Of a DNA stretch of 25,565 bases, positions 16,025 through 24,165 are shown piece by piece. Position numbers and translations under genes: made by a program. The number at the start of each line of letters is the position of its first letter. The first letter of the stretch is position 1. This DNA comes from CAYLQA01 sp964385695 (GTDB lineage Bacteria; Desulfobacterota; Desulfobulbia; Desulfobulbales; Desulfurivibrionaceae). The notes under the pieces are model-generated. The model was given only the letters and a program-made list of their open reading frames with translations, had not been told where the DNA came from and did not search any database. The stretch is from the NCBI GenBank assembly GCA_964385695.1, contig CAYLQA010000047.1, positions 1 through 25,565 of the forward strand, in the 5' to 3' direction.

Positions 16025-17902
16025 TTATGCGGCAGGCTGCTCAGAGGGTTCCGCAGGCGTGTTGGGGGTGTCCTCTTTAGTGAACCAACGCTGGTTGCCT
16101 TCCGGGATCTCGCAATTGGTTTCCTGCAAGGTGTTCCAGATATCGTCCTGGTCAATGGTTTCCTTGTCCAGCAGCGAAAGGGCCAGCGCCTTCAAGGTCT
16201 CAATGTGATCGGTTAACAGCTGGCGTGCAGTATCATTGGCTGAGACAATAATGTCTTTTACCTCGTCATCAATGCGGATGGCTGTTGCCTCGCTGTAGTC
16301 ACGATGCTGGGAGATTTCACGGCCCAAGAAAATTTGCTCTTCCTTTTTGCCAAAGGTCAACGGCCCCATCGCATCGCTCATACCCCATTCACAGACCATT
16401 TTCCGAGCGATAGCCGTGGCCCGCTCCAGATCATTGCCCGCGCCGGTGGTGATCTCTTTAAAGAACACCTCTTCGGCCATGCGACCGCCAAGCAGGCAGC
16501 TGAGCTGCTTGATGAGGTAGGATTTGGATTGGGTGTATTTTTCCTCAGCCGGCAGGTACTGGGTGACACCCAAGGCCCGGCCGCGGGGAATGATGGAAAC
16601 CTTATGCACCGGATCGGTCCCCGGCAACAGCAGGGCAACCAGGGTGTGACCGGCCTCATGGTAGGCGGTAATTTCCTTCTCTTCCTCGGTGATGATCATG
16701 CTGCGGCGCTCACTGCCCATCATGACCTTGTCTTTCGCCTTTTCCAGGTAGTCCATGGTAATTTTTTCTGCCTCATCACGGGCAGCCAAGAGTGCGGCTT
16801 CGTTCACCATGTTTTCAAGATCGGCTCCGGAAAATCCAGGGGTCCCACGGGCGATCACTGCCCAGTCAACATTCTCGGCAATTGCCTTTTTGCGGCCATG
16901 GACCTCAAGGATTTGTTCGCGCCCCTTAACATCCGGGCTGGGTACCACAACCTGGCGATCAAAACGGCCAGGCCGCAGCAAGGCCGGATCCAAAACATCG
17001 GGCCGGTTGGTGGCGGAGATAATGATAACGCCCTCATTGGCCTCAAAGCCGTCCATCTCAACGAGTAACTGGTTCAGGGTCTGTTCGCGTTCGTCATGAC
17101 CGCCGCCTAAACCTGCGCCACGGTGGCGGCCCACAGCATCGATTTCATCGATAAAGATGATGCAAGGGGCATTTTTCTTACCCTGGACAAAAAGATCGCG
17201 TACACGGGAAGCGCCCACTCCGACAAACATCTCGACAAAGTCGGAGCCGGAGATGGAGAAGAACGGTACATCCGCTTCACCGGCAATGGCCTTTGCTAGC
17301 AAGGTTTTACCGGTACCAGGGGAACCCATCAAGAGAACGCCTTTGGGAATACGGCCCCCCAGGCGAGTGAATTTTTTCGGGTCTCTCAGGAACTCGATGA
17401 TCTCGGAGAGTTCTTCCTTGGCCTCTTCGATACCTGCCACATCGGCAAAGGTTATCTTGCTCTGTTCCTGGTCCATGAGCCGGGCCTTGCTCTTGCCAAA
17501 GCTCATGGCCTTGCCGCCGCCAACCTGCATCTGGCGCATGAAAAAGATCCAGACACCGATCAACAGGAGCATGGGGAACCAGGAGATGAGGATGGTGATG
17601 TACCAAGGGGTATCTTCCTGTTTCTTAACGCTGATATTGACCCCGTGTTTACGCAACGTGGGGATCAGCTCGGAATCAGCCGGGATAACGGACCTAAATG
17701 ATTTGCCGCCGCTGCCCTCACCGGTGACTTCGTTCCCTTGGATGGTAATCTGGCTTACAGCCCCGGATTCCACACTGGTCAGAAAATCGCTGTAGCTCAT
17801 CTCTATGACAGCGGTTTGCGGCTTGTTAAAGAGATTAAACAGCAGAATCATGGTGAGCCCGATCACCAGCCACATGGACAGATTCTTATAAAAGTTATTC
17901 AA
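16025..17902 (-). CDS. ftsH: ATP-dependent zinc metalloprotease FtsH
   Basis: This is a membrane-bound AAA+ protease that degrades misfolded membrane and regulatory proteins. N-terminal TM1 (about 11-26), a periplasmic domain (about 30-100) and TM2 (about 102-122) are followed by the AAA module: Walker A GSPGTGKT at 193-200, Walker B IIFIDEID at 248-255 and the second region of homology SATNRPDVLDPALLRPGR at 296-313. The zinc site HEAGH is at 415-419. The C-terminus is the usual variable, Pro/Glu-rich tail. Length 625. The start is TTG at 17900-17902, chosen because GGAGG lies six bases upstream and the family N-terminus MNNFYKNLSMW fits. It is the first gene of the ftsH-folP-cyaA-thioredoxin-like run. 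Confidence 0.97.
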   Translation of the reverse strand: MNNFYKNLSMWLVIGLTMILLFNLFNKPQTAVIEMSYSDFLTSVESGAVSQITIQGNEVTGEGSGGKSFRSVIPADSELIPTLRKHGVNISVKKQEDTPWYITILISWFPMLLLIGVWIFFMRQMQVGGGKAMSFGKSKARLMDQEQSKITFADVAGIEEAKEELSEIIEFLRDPKKFTRLGGRIPKGVLLMGSPGTGKTLLAKAIAGEADVPFFSISGSDFVEMFVGVGASRVRDLFVQGKKNAPCIIFIDEIDAVGRHRGAGLGGGHDEREQTLNQLLVEMDGFEANEGVIIISATNRPDVLDPALLRPGRFDRQVVVPSPDVKGREQILEVHGRKKAIAENVDWAVIARGTPGFSGADLENMVNEAALLAARDEAEKITMDYLEKAKDKVMMGSERRSMIITEEEKEITAYHEAGHTLVALLLPGTDPVHKVSIIPRGRALGVTQYLPAEEKYTQSKSYLIKQLSCLLGGRMAEEVFFKEITTGAGNDLERATAIARKMVCEWGMSDAMGPLTFGKKEEQIFLGREISQHRDYSEATAIRIDDEVKDIIVSANDTARQLLTDHIETLKALALSLLDKETIDQDDIWNTLQETNCEIPEGNQRWFTKEDTPNTPAEPSEQPAA

Positions 17903-17945
17903 ACAAAACCTCCGTTAACGGGTGTTCTTGTGTTTATTACAGAAT

Positions 17946-17981
17946 CACCCTTACCCGCTATGGTTACAGCCGATAAGGGTG
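17946..17981 (-). promoter_or_regulatory. Hairpin in the ftsH leader
   Basis: On the minus strand CACCCTTATC, one unpaired G and GCT form a stem with AGC, one G and GGTAAGGGTG around an eight-base loop GTAACCAT. This is about 13 pairs with a single G-G mismatch. It lies 44 bases before the ftsH start codon. No T-run follows, so it is not a normal terminator for carB. A leader regulatory hairpin or mRNA-stability element for ftsH is possible. The rest of the 214-base gap (17903-18116) shows no gene. Confidence 0.5.
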
Positions 17982-18116
17982 GGAGAAGCATCGCTGATTT
18001 ATAACCATAAGTCAGGCCATGGAGAAAGTCCAGTGGCCGCGGATAAAAGATAGTTATTTTCTTATCTCTTAAGACCAGGCAGAAGGGAAAATGTTTCAGT
18101 CTGGTGAACGTAAAAA

Positions 18117-21100
18117 TTATTTTTCAAAATACTCCTGTACCGATTGGACCTCAACCGACTCCTGCTTCATGGTGGCAATGGCCCTGACCATGGATTCTGC
18201 CCCGGCAATGGTGGTGGTGTAGGGCAGATGGTAATTCAGGGCGGAACGGCGGATGGTGTATGAGTCTTCCGTTGTTCTGGTACCCCAGGAGGTATTGATG
18301 ATCCACTGGATCTGGCCGTCCTGTATTTTGTCCATAATATGGGGACGTCCCTGTGAGATTTTATAAACATGCTCACAGTCCACATCGTTTTCCTGCAGAT
18401 ATGTACAGGTTCCGCCGGTGGCGACAATGGCAAAGCCCATGTCACGCAGCTTTTGAGCAACCGGCAGGATGGCGGACTTATCACCACGGCGCATACTGAT
18501 AAAAACCGCGCCCTCGGTGGGGATCTTCTGACCCGCAGCCATCTGGGATTTGGTAAAGGCAAGCCCCAGGCATTTATCCATGCCCATGACCTCGCCGGTG
18601 GATTTCATCTCTGGCCCGAGCAGGGTGTCCACATTGTCGAAACGATCAAAGGGGAAGACGGCCTCTTTGACGGCAAAATGTTCCACCTCCACCTCTTCGG
18701 TCAACCCGAGTTCGGCAAGGGTGGCGCCCATCATGATCTTGGTTGCCAATTTTGCTAAAGGCACCCCGGTCGCCTTGCTGACAAAGGGCACGGTGCGGGA
18801 GGCGCGAGGGTTAACCTCGATGATGTACAACTCATCGTCCTTCACTGCATATTGAACGTTCATTAAGCCCTTGACTTTGAGCTCCTTGGCCATGGCCCGG
18901 CTTGCTTCTTTAATCTCCTCGATCATCTCTTTGCTGAGGGAGTGCGGGGGCAGGACACAGGCTGAGTCACCGGAGTGGATGCCGGCCTCTTCAATGTGCT
19001 GCATGATGCCGCCGACAATGGTGGTCTCGCCGTCTGAGATGGCGTCCACGTCAATCTCCACTGCATCCTTTAAGAATTTGTCGATCAGGATGGGATGCTC
19101 CGGGGAGACATCGATGGCGGTATTCATATAGTCGACGAGATCGTTTTCGTTGTAAACAATGCGCATGGCCCGGCCGCCAAGAACGTATGAGGGGCGAACC
19201 ACAACGGGGTAGCTGATCTCCTCGGCAATTTTAATCGCATCGTCCGTGGTCTTGGCAAGGCCATTGGCGGGCTGTTTGAGATTCAGCTTGTGCAGGAATT
19301 GCTGGAAGCGCTCACGATCCTCTGCCCGGTCAATGGAATCGGGGGAAGTGCCCAGGATCGGCACCCCGGCCTTGGCCAGGGGCACGGCCAGGTTGAGCGG
19401 TGTCTGACCGCCAAACTGGACGATAACGCCTTCGGGCTTTTCAGTCTGGATGATGTGCATTACATCTTCACGGGTCAAAGGCTCGAAATAGAGACGGTCC
19501 GAGGTGTCATAGTCGGTACTGACGGTCTCCGGGTTGGAGTTGACCATGATGGATTCGATGTCGATTTCTCTGAGGGCAAAAGAAGCGTGGACACAGCAAT
19601 AGTCAAACTCAATGCCCTGACCGATACGGTTGGGCCCGCCGCCAAGGATCATGACCTTACGCTTGTCGCTGCTCTTGGTTTCGTCCTCTGTCTCATAGGT
19701 TGAGTAGTAATACGGGGTGTAGGCTTCAAATTCGGCAGCGCAAGTATCAACGGATTTATAAACCGGCTGGCTGTCCAGCTTTTCACGCAACTCCCAGATA
19801 TCGTCCTCTGATGTGCCAGTGAGATATGCAAGTTGTCTGTCTGAGAAACCCAGCTGTTTGACCTGCCAGAGAAAGTCTTTATCCAAACCGTTAAAACCCT
19901 TTTCCTGAATTACGGCTTCGGTTTCAACGATCTGCTTGAAGTTATACAAAAACCAGGGGTCGATGCCGGATATCTTATATAGTTGCTGGATATCCATCTC
20001 GCGGCGCAGGGCCTCGTATACCTGAAAAAAGCGTTTGGAATTTGGCCTGCGCAGGCCGTTTTCCAAATCCCGCTGATCTACAGCGGAAAGATCGAATTTC
20101 GGATCAGCACCAAAACCGCTCACACCGATCTCCAAAGAGCGCATGCCTTTCTGGAATGCCTCTTTAAAGGTACGGCCGATGGCCATGGTCTCACCCACGG
20201 ATTTCATGGCCGTGGTCAAAAAGTCGTCTGCCTCAGGGAATTTTTCAAAGGTAAAGCGGGGAAGCTTTACTACACAGTAATCGATGGTCGGCTCAAAGGC
20301 AGCCATGGTTTCCCGGGTGATATCGTTGGGAATCTCATCCAGGGTATAGCCTACAGCCAGCTTGGCCGCGATCTTGGCAATGGGGAAACCCGTGGCTTTG
20401 GAGGCCAGAGCCGAGCTTCTGGAAACCCGGGGGTTCATCTCGATGATCATCAACTCGCCGTCTTCAGGGTTCACAGCGAACTGAACGTTGGAGCCACCGG
20501 TCTCAACGCCGATCTCACGGATAATGGCAATGGCCGCATCGCGCATGTCCTGGTACTCGCGGTCGGAGAGGGTCTGGGCTGGGGCCACGGTAATTGAATC
20601 GCCGGTATGTACGCCCATGGCATCGATGTTTTCAATGGAACAGATGATGACCACGTTGTCGTTTTTGTCGCGCATTACCTCAAGCTCGTACTCTTTCCAG
20701 CCGAGCAAGCTTCTTTCGATCATGACCTCGGTGTTCATGGACAGATCGAGACCGGCGGTGACCATTGTCTCAAGCTCTTGGGAGTTGTATGCGATACCGC
20801 CGCCTGTGCCACCCAGGGTAAAGCTGGGCCGGACGATGATCGGAAAACCGATGCGGTCCATGGACTCGCGCGCTTCTTCAATGGTATGGATGATGGCGCT
20901 CTCCGGCACCTTGAGGCCAATCTTCCGCATGGCGGCCCGGAAAGGTTCGCGGCTTTCCGCCTTGTGGATAACGTCCACGTCTGCAGCCAGCATCTCAACG
21001 TTGAATTTTTCGAGCACACCCATTTCCGCCACCTTGATGGCAGTGTTCAGGCCTGTTTGACCGCCCAGGGTAGGCAGCAGGGCATCGGGCCGTTCCTTTT

Positions 21101-21335
21101 CAATGATTTTGGCAACCATCTCCGGGGTGATGGGCTCGATATAGGTACGGTCGGCAATCTCCGGGTCGGTCATGATGGTGGCCGGGTTGGAGTTGATGAG
21201 TACGACTTCGTACCCCTCTTCCTTTAAGGCCTTGACCGCCTGGGTTCCTGAATAGTCAAACTCACATCCCTGGCTGATGATGATTGGGCCAGAGCCGATA
21301 ATCAATATTTTCTTTATGTCCGTTCTCTTAGGCAT
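18117..21335 (-). CDS. carB: Carbamoyl-phosphate synthase, large subunit
   Basis: With CarA it makes carbamoyl phosphate from glutamine (as ammonia), bicarbonate and two ATP, for arginine and pyrimidines. The 1072-residue length is normal. Two homologous ATP-grasp halves are visible. The first opens with MPKRTDIKKILIIGSGP and includes RPSFTLGGTGGG and EMNPRVSRSSALASKATGFP. The second begins near KVMILGGGPNRIGQGIEFDY with RPSYVLGGRAM and EVNPRASRTVPFVSKATGVP. The C-terminal MGS-like allosteric domain (about 935-1072; GAVFISMRRGDKSAILP, GFAIVATGGT) is where UMP and ornithine act in E. coli. The ATG start has no clear Shine-Dalgarno sequence. It lies 109 bases after carA, a gap occupied largely by a palindrome. 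Confidence 0.97.
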   Translation of the reverse strand: MPKRTDIKKILIIGSGPIIISQGCEFDYSGTQAVKALKEEGYEVVLINSNPATIMTDPEIADRTYIEPITPEMVAKIIEKERPDALLPTLGGQTGLNTAIKVAEMGVLEKFNVEMLAADVDVIHKAESREPFRAAMRKIGLKVPESAIIHTIEEARESMDRIGFPIIVRPSFTLGGTGGGIAYNSQELETMVTAGLDLSMNTEVMIERSLLGWKEYELEVMRDKNDNVVIICSIENIDAMGVHTGDSITVAPAQTLSDREYQDMRDAAIAIIREIGVETGGSNVQFAVNPEDGELMIIEMNPRVSRSSALASKATGFPIAKIAAKLAVGYTLDEIPNDITRETMAAFEPTIDYCVVKLPRFTFEKFPEADDFLTTAMKSVGETMAIGRTFKEAFQKGMRSLEIGVSGFGADPKFDLSAVDQRDLENGLRRPNSKRFFQVYEALRREMDIQQLYKISGIDPWFLYNFKQIVETEAVIQEKGFNGLDKDFLWQVKQLGFSDRQLAYLTGTSEDDIWELREKLDSQPVYKSVDTCAAEFEAYTPYYYSTYETEDETKSSDKRKVMILGGGPNRIGQGIEFDYCCVHASFALREIDIESIMVNSNPETVSTDYDTSDRLYFEPLTREDVMHIIQTEKPEGVIVQFGGQTPLNLAVPLAKAGVPILGTSPDSIDRAEDRERFQQFLHKLNLKQPANGLAKTTDDAIKIAEEISYPVVVRPSYVLGGRAMRIVYNENDLVDYMNTAIDVSPEHPILIDKFLKDAVEIDVDAISDGETTIVGGIMQHIEEAGIHSGDSACVLPPHSLSKEMIEEIKEASRAMAKELKVKGLMNVQYAVKDDELYIIEVNPRASRTVPFVSKATGVPLAKLATKIMMGATLAELGLTEEVEVEHFAVKEAVFPFDRFDNVDTLLGPEMKSTGEVMGMDKCLGLAFTKSQMAAGQKIPTEGAVFISMRRGDKSAILPVAQKLRDMGFAIVATGGTCTYLQENDVDCEHVYKISQGRPHIMDKIQDGQIQWIINTSWGTRTTEDSYTIRRSALNYHLPYTTTIAGAESMVRAIATMKQESVEVQSVQEYFEK

Positions 21336-21366
21336 TTTCGTGTGTCGTCGTTGAGTTTTGAAAAAT

Positions 21367-21446
21367 AGTAACGAGTAACGAGTGACAAGTGACGAGCAGT
21401 TGGCAACAAGGCAAAACTTGTCACTCGTTACTCGTTACTTGTCACT
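21367..21446. repeat. Heptad-repeat palindrome between carA and carB
   Basis: A perfect 24-base inverted repeat (21367-21390 with 21416-21439) encloses a 25-base loop. Each arm is made of seven-base units: the left arm reads AGTAACG, AGTAACG, AGTGACA, AGTGACG. The right arm, read on the minus strand from 21446, gives AGTGACA, AGTAACG, AGTAACG, AGTGACA. The outermost unit overlaps the TAG stop codon of carA (21445-21447). In the carAB mRNA this would form a very stable stem right after carA. No T-run follows. It looks like a dispersed mobile palindromic element. Confidence 0.8.
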
Positions 21447-22557
21447 ATCTTTTCAGCATGTCAATGAAACGGTCGAAAAGATAGACCGCGTCATGGGGGC
21501 CAGGTGCATTCTCCGGGTGATACTGCACGGAAAAGGCCTGGTATTTTTTATGGCGCATACCCTCAACACTGTTGTCGTTGAGGTTGATATGGGTCACTTC
21601 GACCTCATCCGGGTTGAGACTGTCTGCATCCACGCAGAATCCGTGATTCTGGGAGGTGATTTCAATCTTACCCGTGGTCAGATCCTTGACCGGTTGGTTG
21701 GAACCGCGGTGACCGAATTTTAATTTGTATGTCGTGCCGCCGTAAGCCAAGCCCAACATTTGGTGACCAAGGCAGATGCCGAATATGGGTTTTTTGCCCA
21801 GGATGGCCTGGATGTTTTCCACCACGCCAGGAACACCGGCTGGATCACCGGGGCCGTTGGCCAGAAAGACGCCGTCCGGATTCATTGCCAAAACCTCGTC
21901 GGCCGAGGTCGTGGCCGGAACAACCTGCACGGAACAGCCGCGCTCGGCAAGAAGTCTGAGCTGGTTGTATTTAAGGCCGAAATCATAGGCGACAACTTTA
22001 TAAGTGCCGTTATCGGCAGTGGAGAAATTTGTGCCCGGTGCGGGCTGGTTGTCCTTCCAGCCGTATGGCTCGGAACAGGTCACCTCACGCACCAGATCGC
22101 GCCCGACCAGGCCGGGAGATTCCTTTGCCTTCTTAACCAGGGATGCCGGGTCGAGATCTTCGGTGGAAACAATGCCCTTCATGGAGCCGGAGACACGCAG
22201 GTGGCGGGTCAGAGCTCGGGTATCGATTCCTTCGACACCCAGCACATCGTACTCCTTTAAAAAATCAGCCAAGGTCCCCTGGGAACGGAAGTTAGAAGGA
22301 ATAGCGTTGTATTCCTTCATCAAAAAAGCTGTTTGGTGAATGGCGTACGATTCCATGTCCTCGGGGGTGACCCCGTAATTGCCGATCAGCGGGTAGGTCA
22401 TGGTGACGATCTGTCCTTTGTAGGAGGGATCGGTAAGTACCTCTTGATAACCGGTCATACCGGTGTTGAACACAATCTCGGCTGTGGTTTCACCGGCGCC
22501 GGTAAAGGATCTCCCTTCGAAAATTGTGCCGTCTTCAAGGGCAATAAGTGCTTTCAT
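21445..22557 (-). CDS. carA: Carbamoyl-phosphate synthase, small (glutaminase) subunit
   Basis: It hydrolyses glutamine and channels ammonia to CarB. The N-terminal CarA domain begins MKALIALEDGTIFEGRSF and includes NTGMTGYQEVLTDPSY at 31-46. The C-terminal class I glutamine amidotransferase domain has GDPAG-type loops, the nucleophile Cys262 in GICLGHQMLG, and His347/Glu349 in QYHPE. Length 370. The frame stays open for 21 more codons upstream to 22620, but that extension has no family similarity and runs into the next palindrome, so the ATG at 22557 is used. Its ribosome site is weak (GGGA). It is the first gene of carAB. Confidence 0.95.
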   Translation of the reverse strand: MKALIALEDGTIFEGRSFTGAGETTAEIVFNTGMTGYQEVLTDPSYKGQIVTMTYPLIGNYGVTPEDMESYAIHQTAFLMKEYNAIPSNFRSQGTLADFLKEYDVLGVEGIDTRALTRHLRVSGSMKGIVSTEDLDPASLVKKAKESPGLVGRDLVREVTCSEPYGWKDNQPAPGTNFSTADNGTYKVVAYDFGLKYNQLRLLAERGCSVQVVPATTSADEVLAMNPDGVFLANGPGDPAGVPGVVENIQAILGKKPIFGICLGHQMLGLAYGGTTYKLKFGHRGSNQPVKDLTTGKIEITSQNHGFCVDADSLNPDEVEVTHINLNDNSVEGMRHKKYQAFSVQYHPENAPGPHDAVYLFDRFIDMLKR

Positions 22558-22618
22558 GTTTTTGTCCCAACGTTCTAGGCTATCTTGAAAAATTGTCCTT
22601 TTGTCCGATCTCTGCGTC

Positions 22619-22679
22619 ACAGTGAAAATGAAAAATGCTCACATATACTTAATATGCTGCGCTTTCTCATTTTCACTGT
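22619..22679. repeat. 61-base palindromic element between waaA and carA
   Basis: ACAGTGAAAATGA (22619-22631) and TCATTTTCACTGT (22667-22679) are perfect 13-base inverted arms. AAA and GC on the left can extend the pairing with GC and TTT on the right after small bulges. The loop holds an AT-rich CATATACTTAATATGC stretch. It is about 60 bases upstream of the carA start and may sit in its promoter or leader. It shares no arm sequence with the carA-carB or dapL palindromes. Confidence 0.65.
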
Positions 22680-22708
22680 TCCTTGATCTCGAACAAAAAT
22701 CCTAATTT

Positions 22709-22725
22709 TTTAAGCTAGCCTTAAA
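22709..22725 (-). terminator. Weak AT-rich hairpin after waaA
   Basis: TTTAAG (22709-22714) and CTTAAA (22720-22725) form a six-pair stem with loop CTAGC directly after the waaA stop. On the minus strand a short A-rich stretch and then ATTTTTG follow. The stem is weak for an intrinsic terminator, so waaA may read through into carA. Confidence 0.3.
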
Positions 22726-24012
22726 TTATATGGTTGCTGCGTCTTTGATTAGAGCTATTTGTTTTTTTGCTGAGCCTTGCTGGCTAATAGCAACCTGCCT
22801 GGCCCTTTCACCTGCCGCTTCATATTCGGCAGGCGCATCTATATAATGTATAACTTTCTCCAGTAACTCGGCCTGGTTTTTTACTAAAAAACCGGCATTA
22901 GCCTCTTCCAGGAAATCCTGAGCATCGGCAAAATCTTTCATGCTGGGCCCGTAAAAGACGGGGCGGCCCCAGATGGCTGCTTCCAGGACATTGTGTCCGC
23001 CTCGCTCAACCAAGCTTCCGCCACAGAAAATGTAGGTAGCAACGGAATAGAGCTTGGCAAGCTCGCCCATGCTGTCTACCAGAACCACTTGACTGTTGCG
23101 CCCTTTGGCTTTGCAACTGCTCAAGTGGTCAAAGGCAACCCCTTTCTCGCCAAGGGATGCTTCAACCTCGCCAATGCGCTGTAGGTGGCGAGGGGCCACA
23201 ATCCAGATGAGATCCGGCAGCTTTTTTTTAAGCCCCTCAAAGACAGTGATGAGAAGATCCTCCTCACCGCTGTGGGTGCTGCCGGCAATAAAAACAGGCT
23301 GGCCGGGGGCTATATCAAGAAGCTGTCTGCAGCGTTTTTTTTCGTGTTCGTCAGCCTGGGCCAAGGCCTGGTCGTATTTAGCATTTCCCAGCACATTTAT
23401 CTTGCCGGCTTCGGCCCCCAAGTCGATGTAACGCTGGGCATCCGCAGGGCTGATGACCGCAATTTTGTTAAATCGCCCAAGTACAACCTTAAGGAACGAT
23501 TTGATTTTTTTGTAACCCTTAAGTGATCCCTCGGAAAGCCGACCATTTAAGAGAAAGAGTTTTGTGCCGCTTCTATATAATGCCCCAAGCATGGCGGGCC
23601 AAAGTTCTGTTTCTAAACAGATGTAAACATCCGGCCTGACTGCACCTGTTACCCGGTGCACAATGCCGGCAAGGTCAAGGGGTGCCACAAAACAGGTCAC
23701 ATCCCGGGGCAACTGCTCTTTGGCAACGGCATACCCCTGGGGGGTGACAGTGGATACAAAAAGGGCCGCTTGCGGCATCTGGATTTTTAATTCGGAGATA
23801 AGGGCGCGAGCGACCTGAATTTCTCCTACCGATGCTGCATGCAGCCATATTCGTAACGTGTTGTCTTTTTTTTGCTCTATGGGCTTAACAAAACCCAGCC
23901 TCTGGCCAAGCTCTGCCCGATGTTTGCCGGTGAGCAAGGCGTAGAGCGAAAAAAAAGGAAAAATACCTATGAAAAGGAGCCAGGCGACAAGTTGATACAG
24001 CACGTAGAACAA
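22726..24012 (-). CDS. waaA: 3-deoxy-D-manno-octulosonic acid (Kdo) transferase
   Basis: It adds Kdo from CMP-Kdo to lipid IVA at the inner membrane, joining the LPS core to lipid A, and so indicates an outer membrane. An N-terminal membrane anchor (about 1-25) is followed by the GT-B fold of family GT30. HAASVGE at 58-64 contains the expected catalytic glutamate. PDVYICLETELWP at 127-139, FIAGSTHSGEED, GLKKKLPDLIWIVAPRH and FCGGSLVERGGHNVLEAAIWGRPVFYGP are typical. Length 428 is normal. The start is uncertain: the frame opens with TTG at 24012 and GTG lies three codons in (24003); neither has a good ribosome site and no ATG is near. Same strand as carA, 168 bases upstream of its start codon. 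Confidence 0.93.
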   Translation of the reverse strand: MFYVLYQLVAWLLFIGIFPFFSLYALLTGKHRAELGQRLGFVKPIEQKKDNTLRIWLHAASVGEIQVARALISELKIQMPQAALFVSTVTPQGYAVAKEQLPRDVTCFVAPLDLAGIVHRVTGAVRPDVYICLETELWPAMLGALYRSGTKLFLLNGRLSEGSLKGYKKIKSFLKVVLGRFNKIAVISPADAQRYIDLGAEAGKINVLGNAKYDQALAQADEHEKKRCRQLLDIAPGQPVFIAGSTHSGEEDLLITVFEGLKKKLPDLIWIVAPRHLQRIGEVEASLGEKGVAFDHLSSCKAKGRNSQVVLVDSMGELAKLYSVATYIFCGGSLVERGGHNVLEAAIWGRPVFYGPSMKDFADAQDFLEEANAGFLVKNQAELLEKVIHYIDAPAEYEAAGERARQVAISQQGSAKKQIALIKDAATI

Positions 24013-24165
24013 GGATAGACAAGCCCTTTTCTGTGGTTGTTGTTTGCCGTATTCCGGCCTAGGTAAAAATCACAGCATTAAACCCAAAAAACGCGATTTC
24101 GTCAATGATTATTGCATGGATTTTGGCAATGATTTTGTGGGGAATTTGAGAGAAGCTGTCGGACG

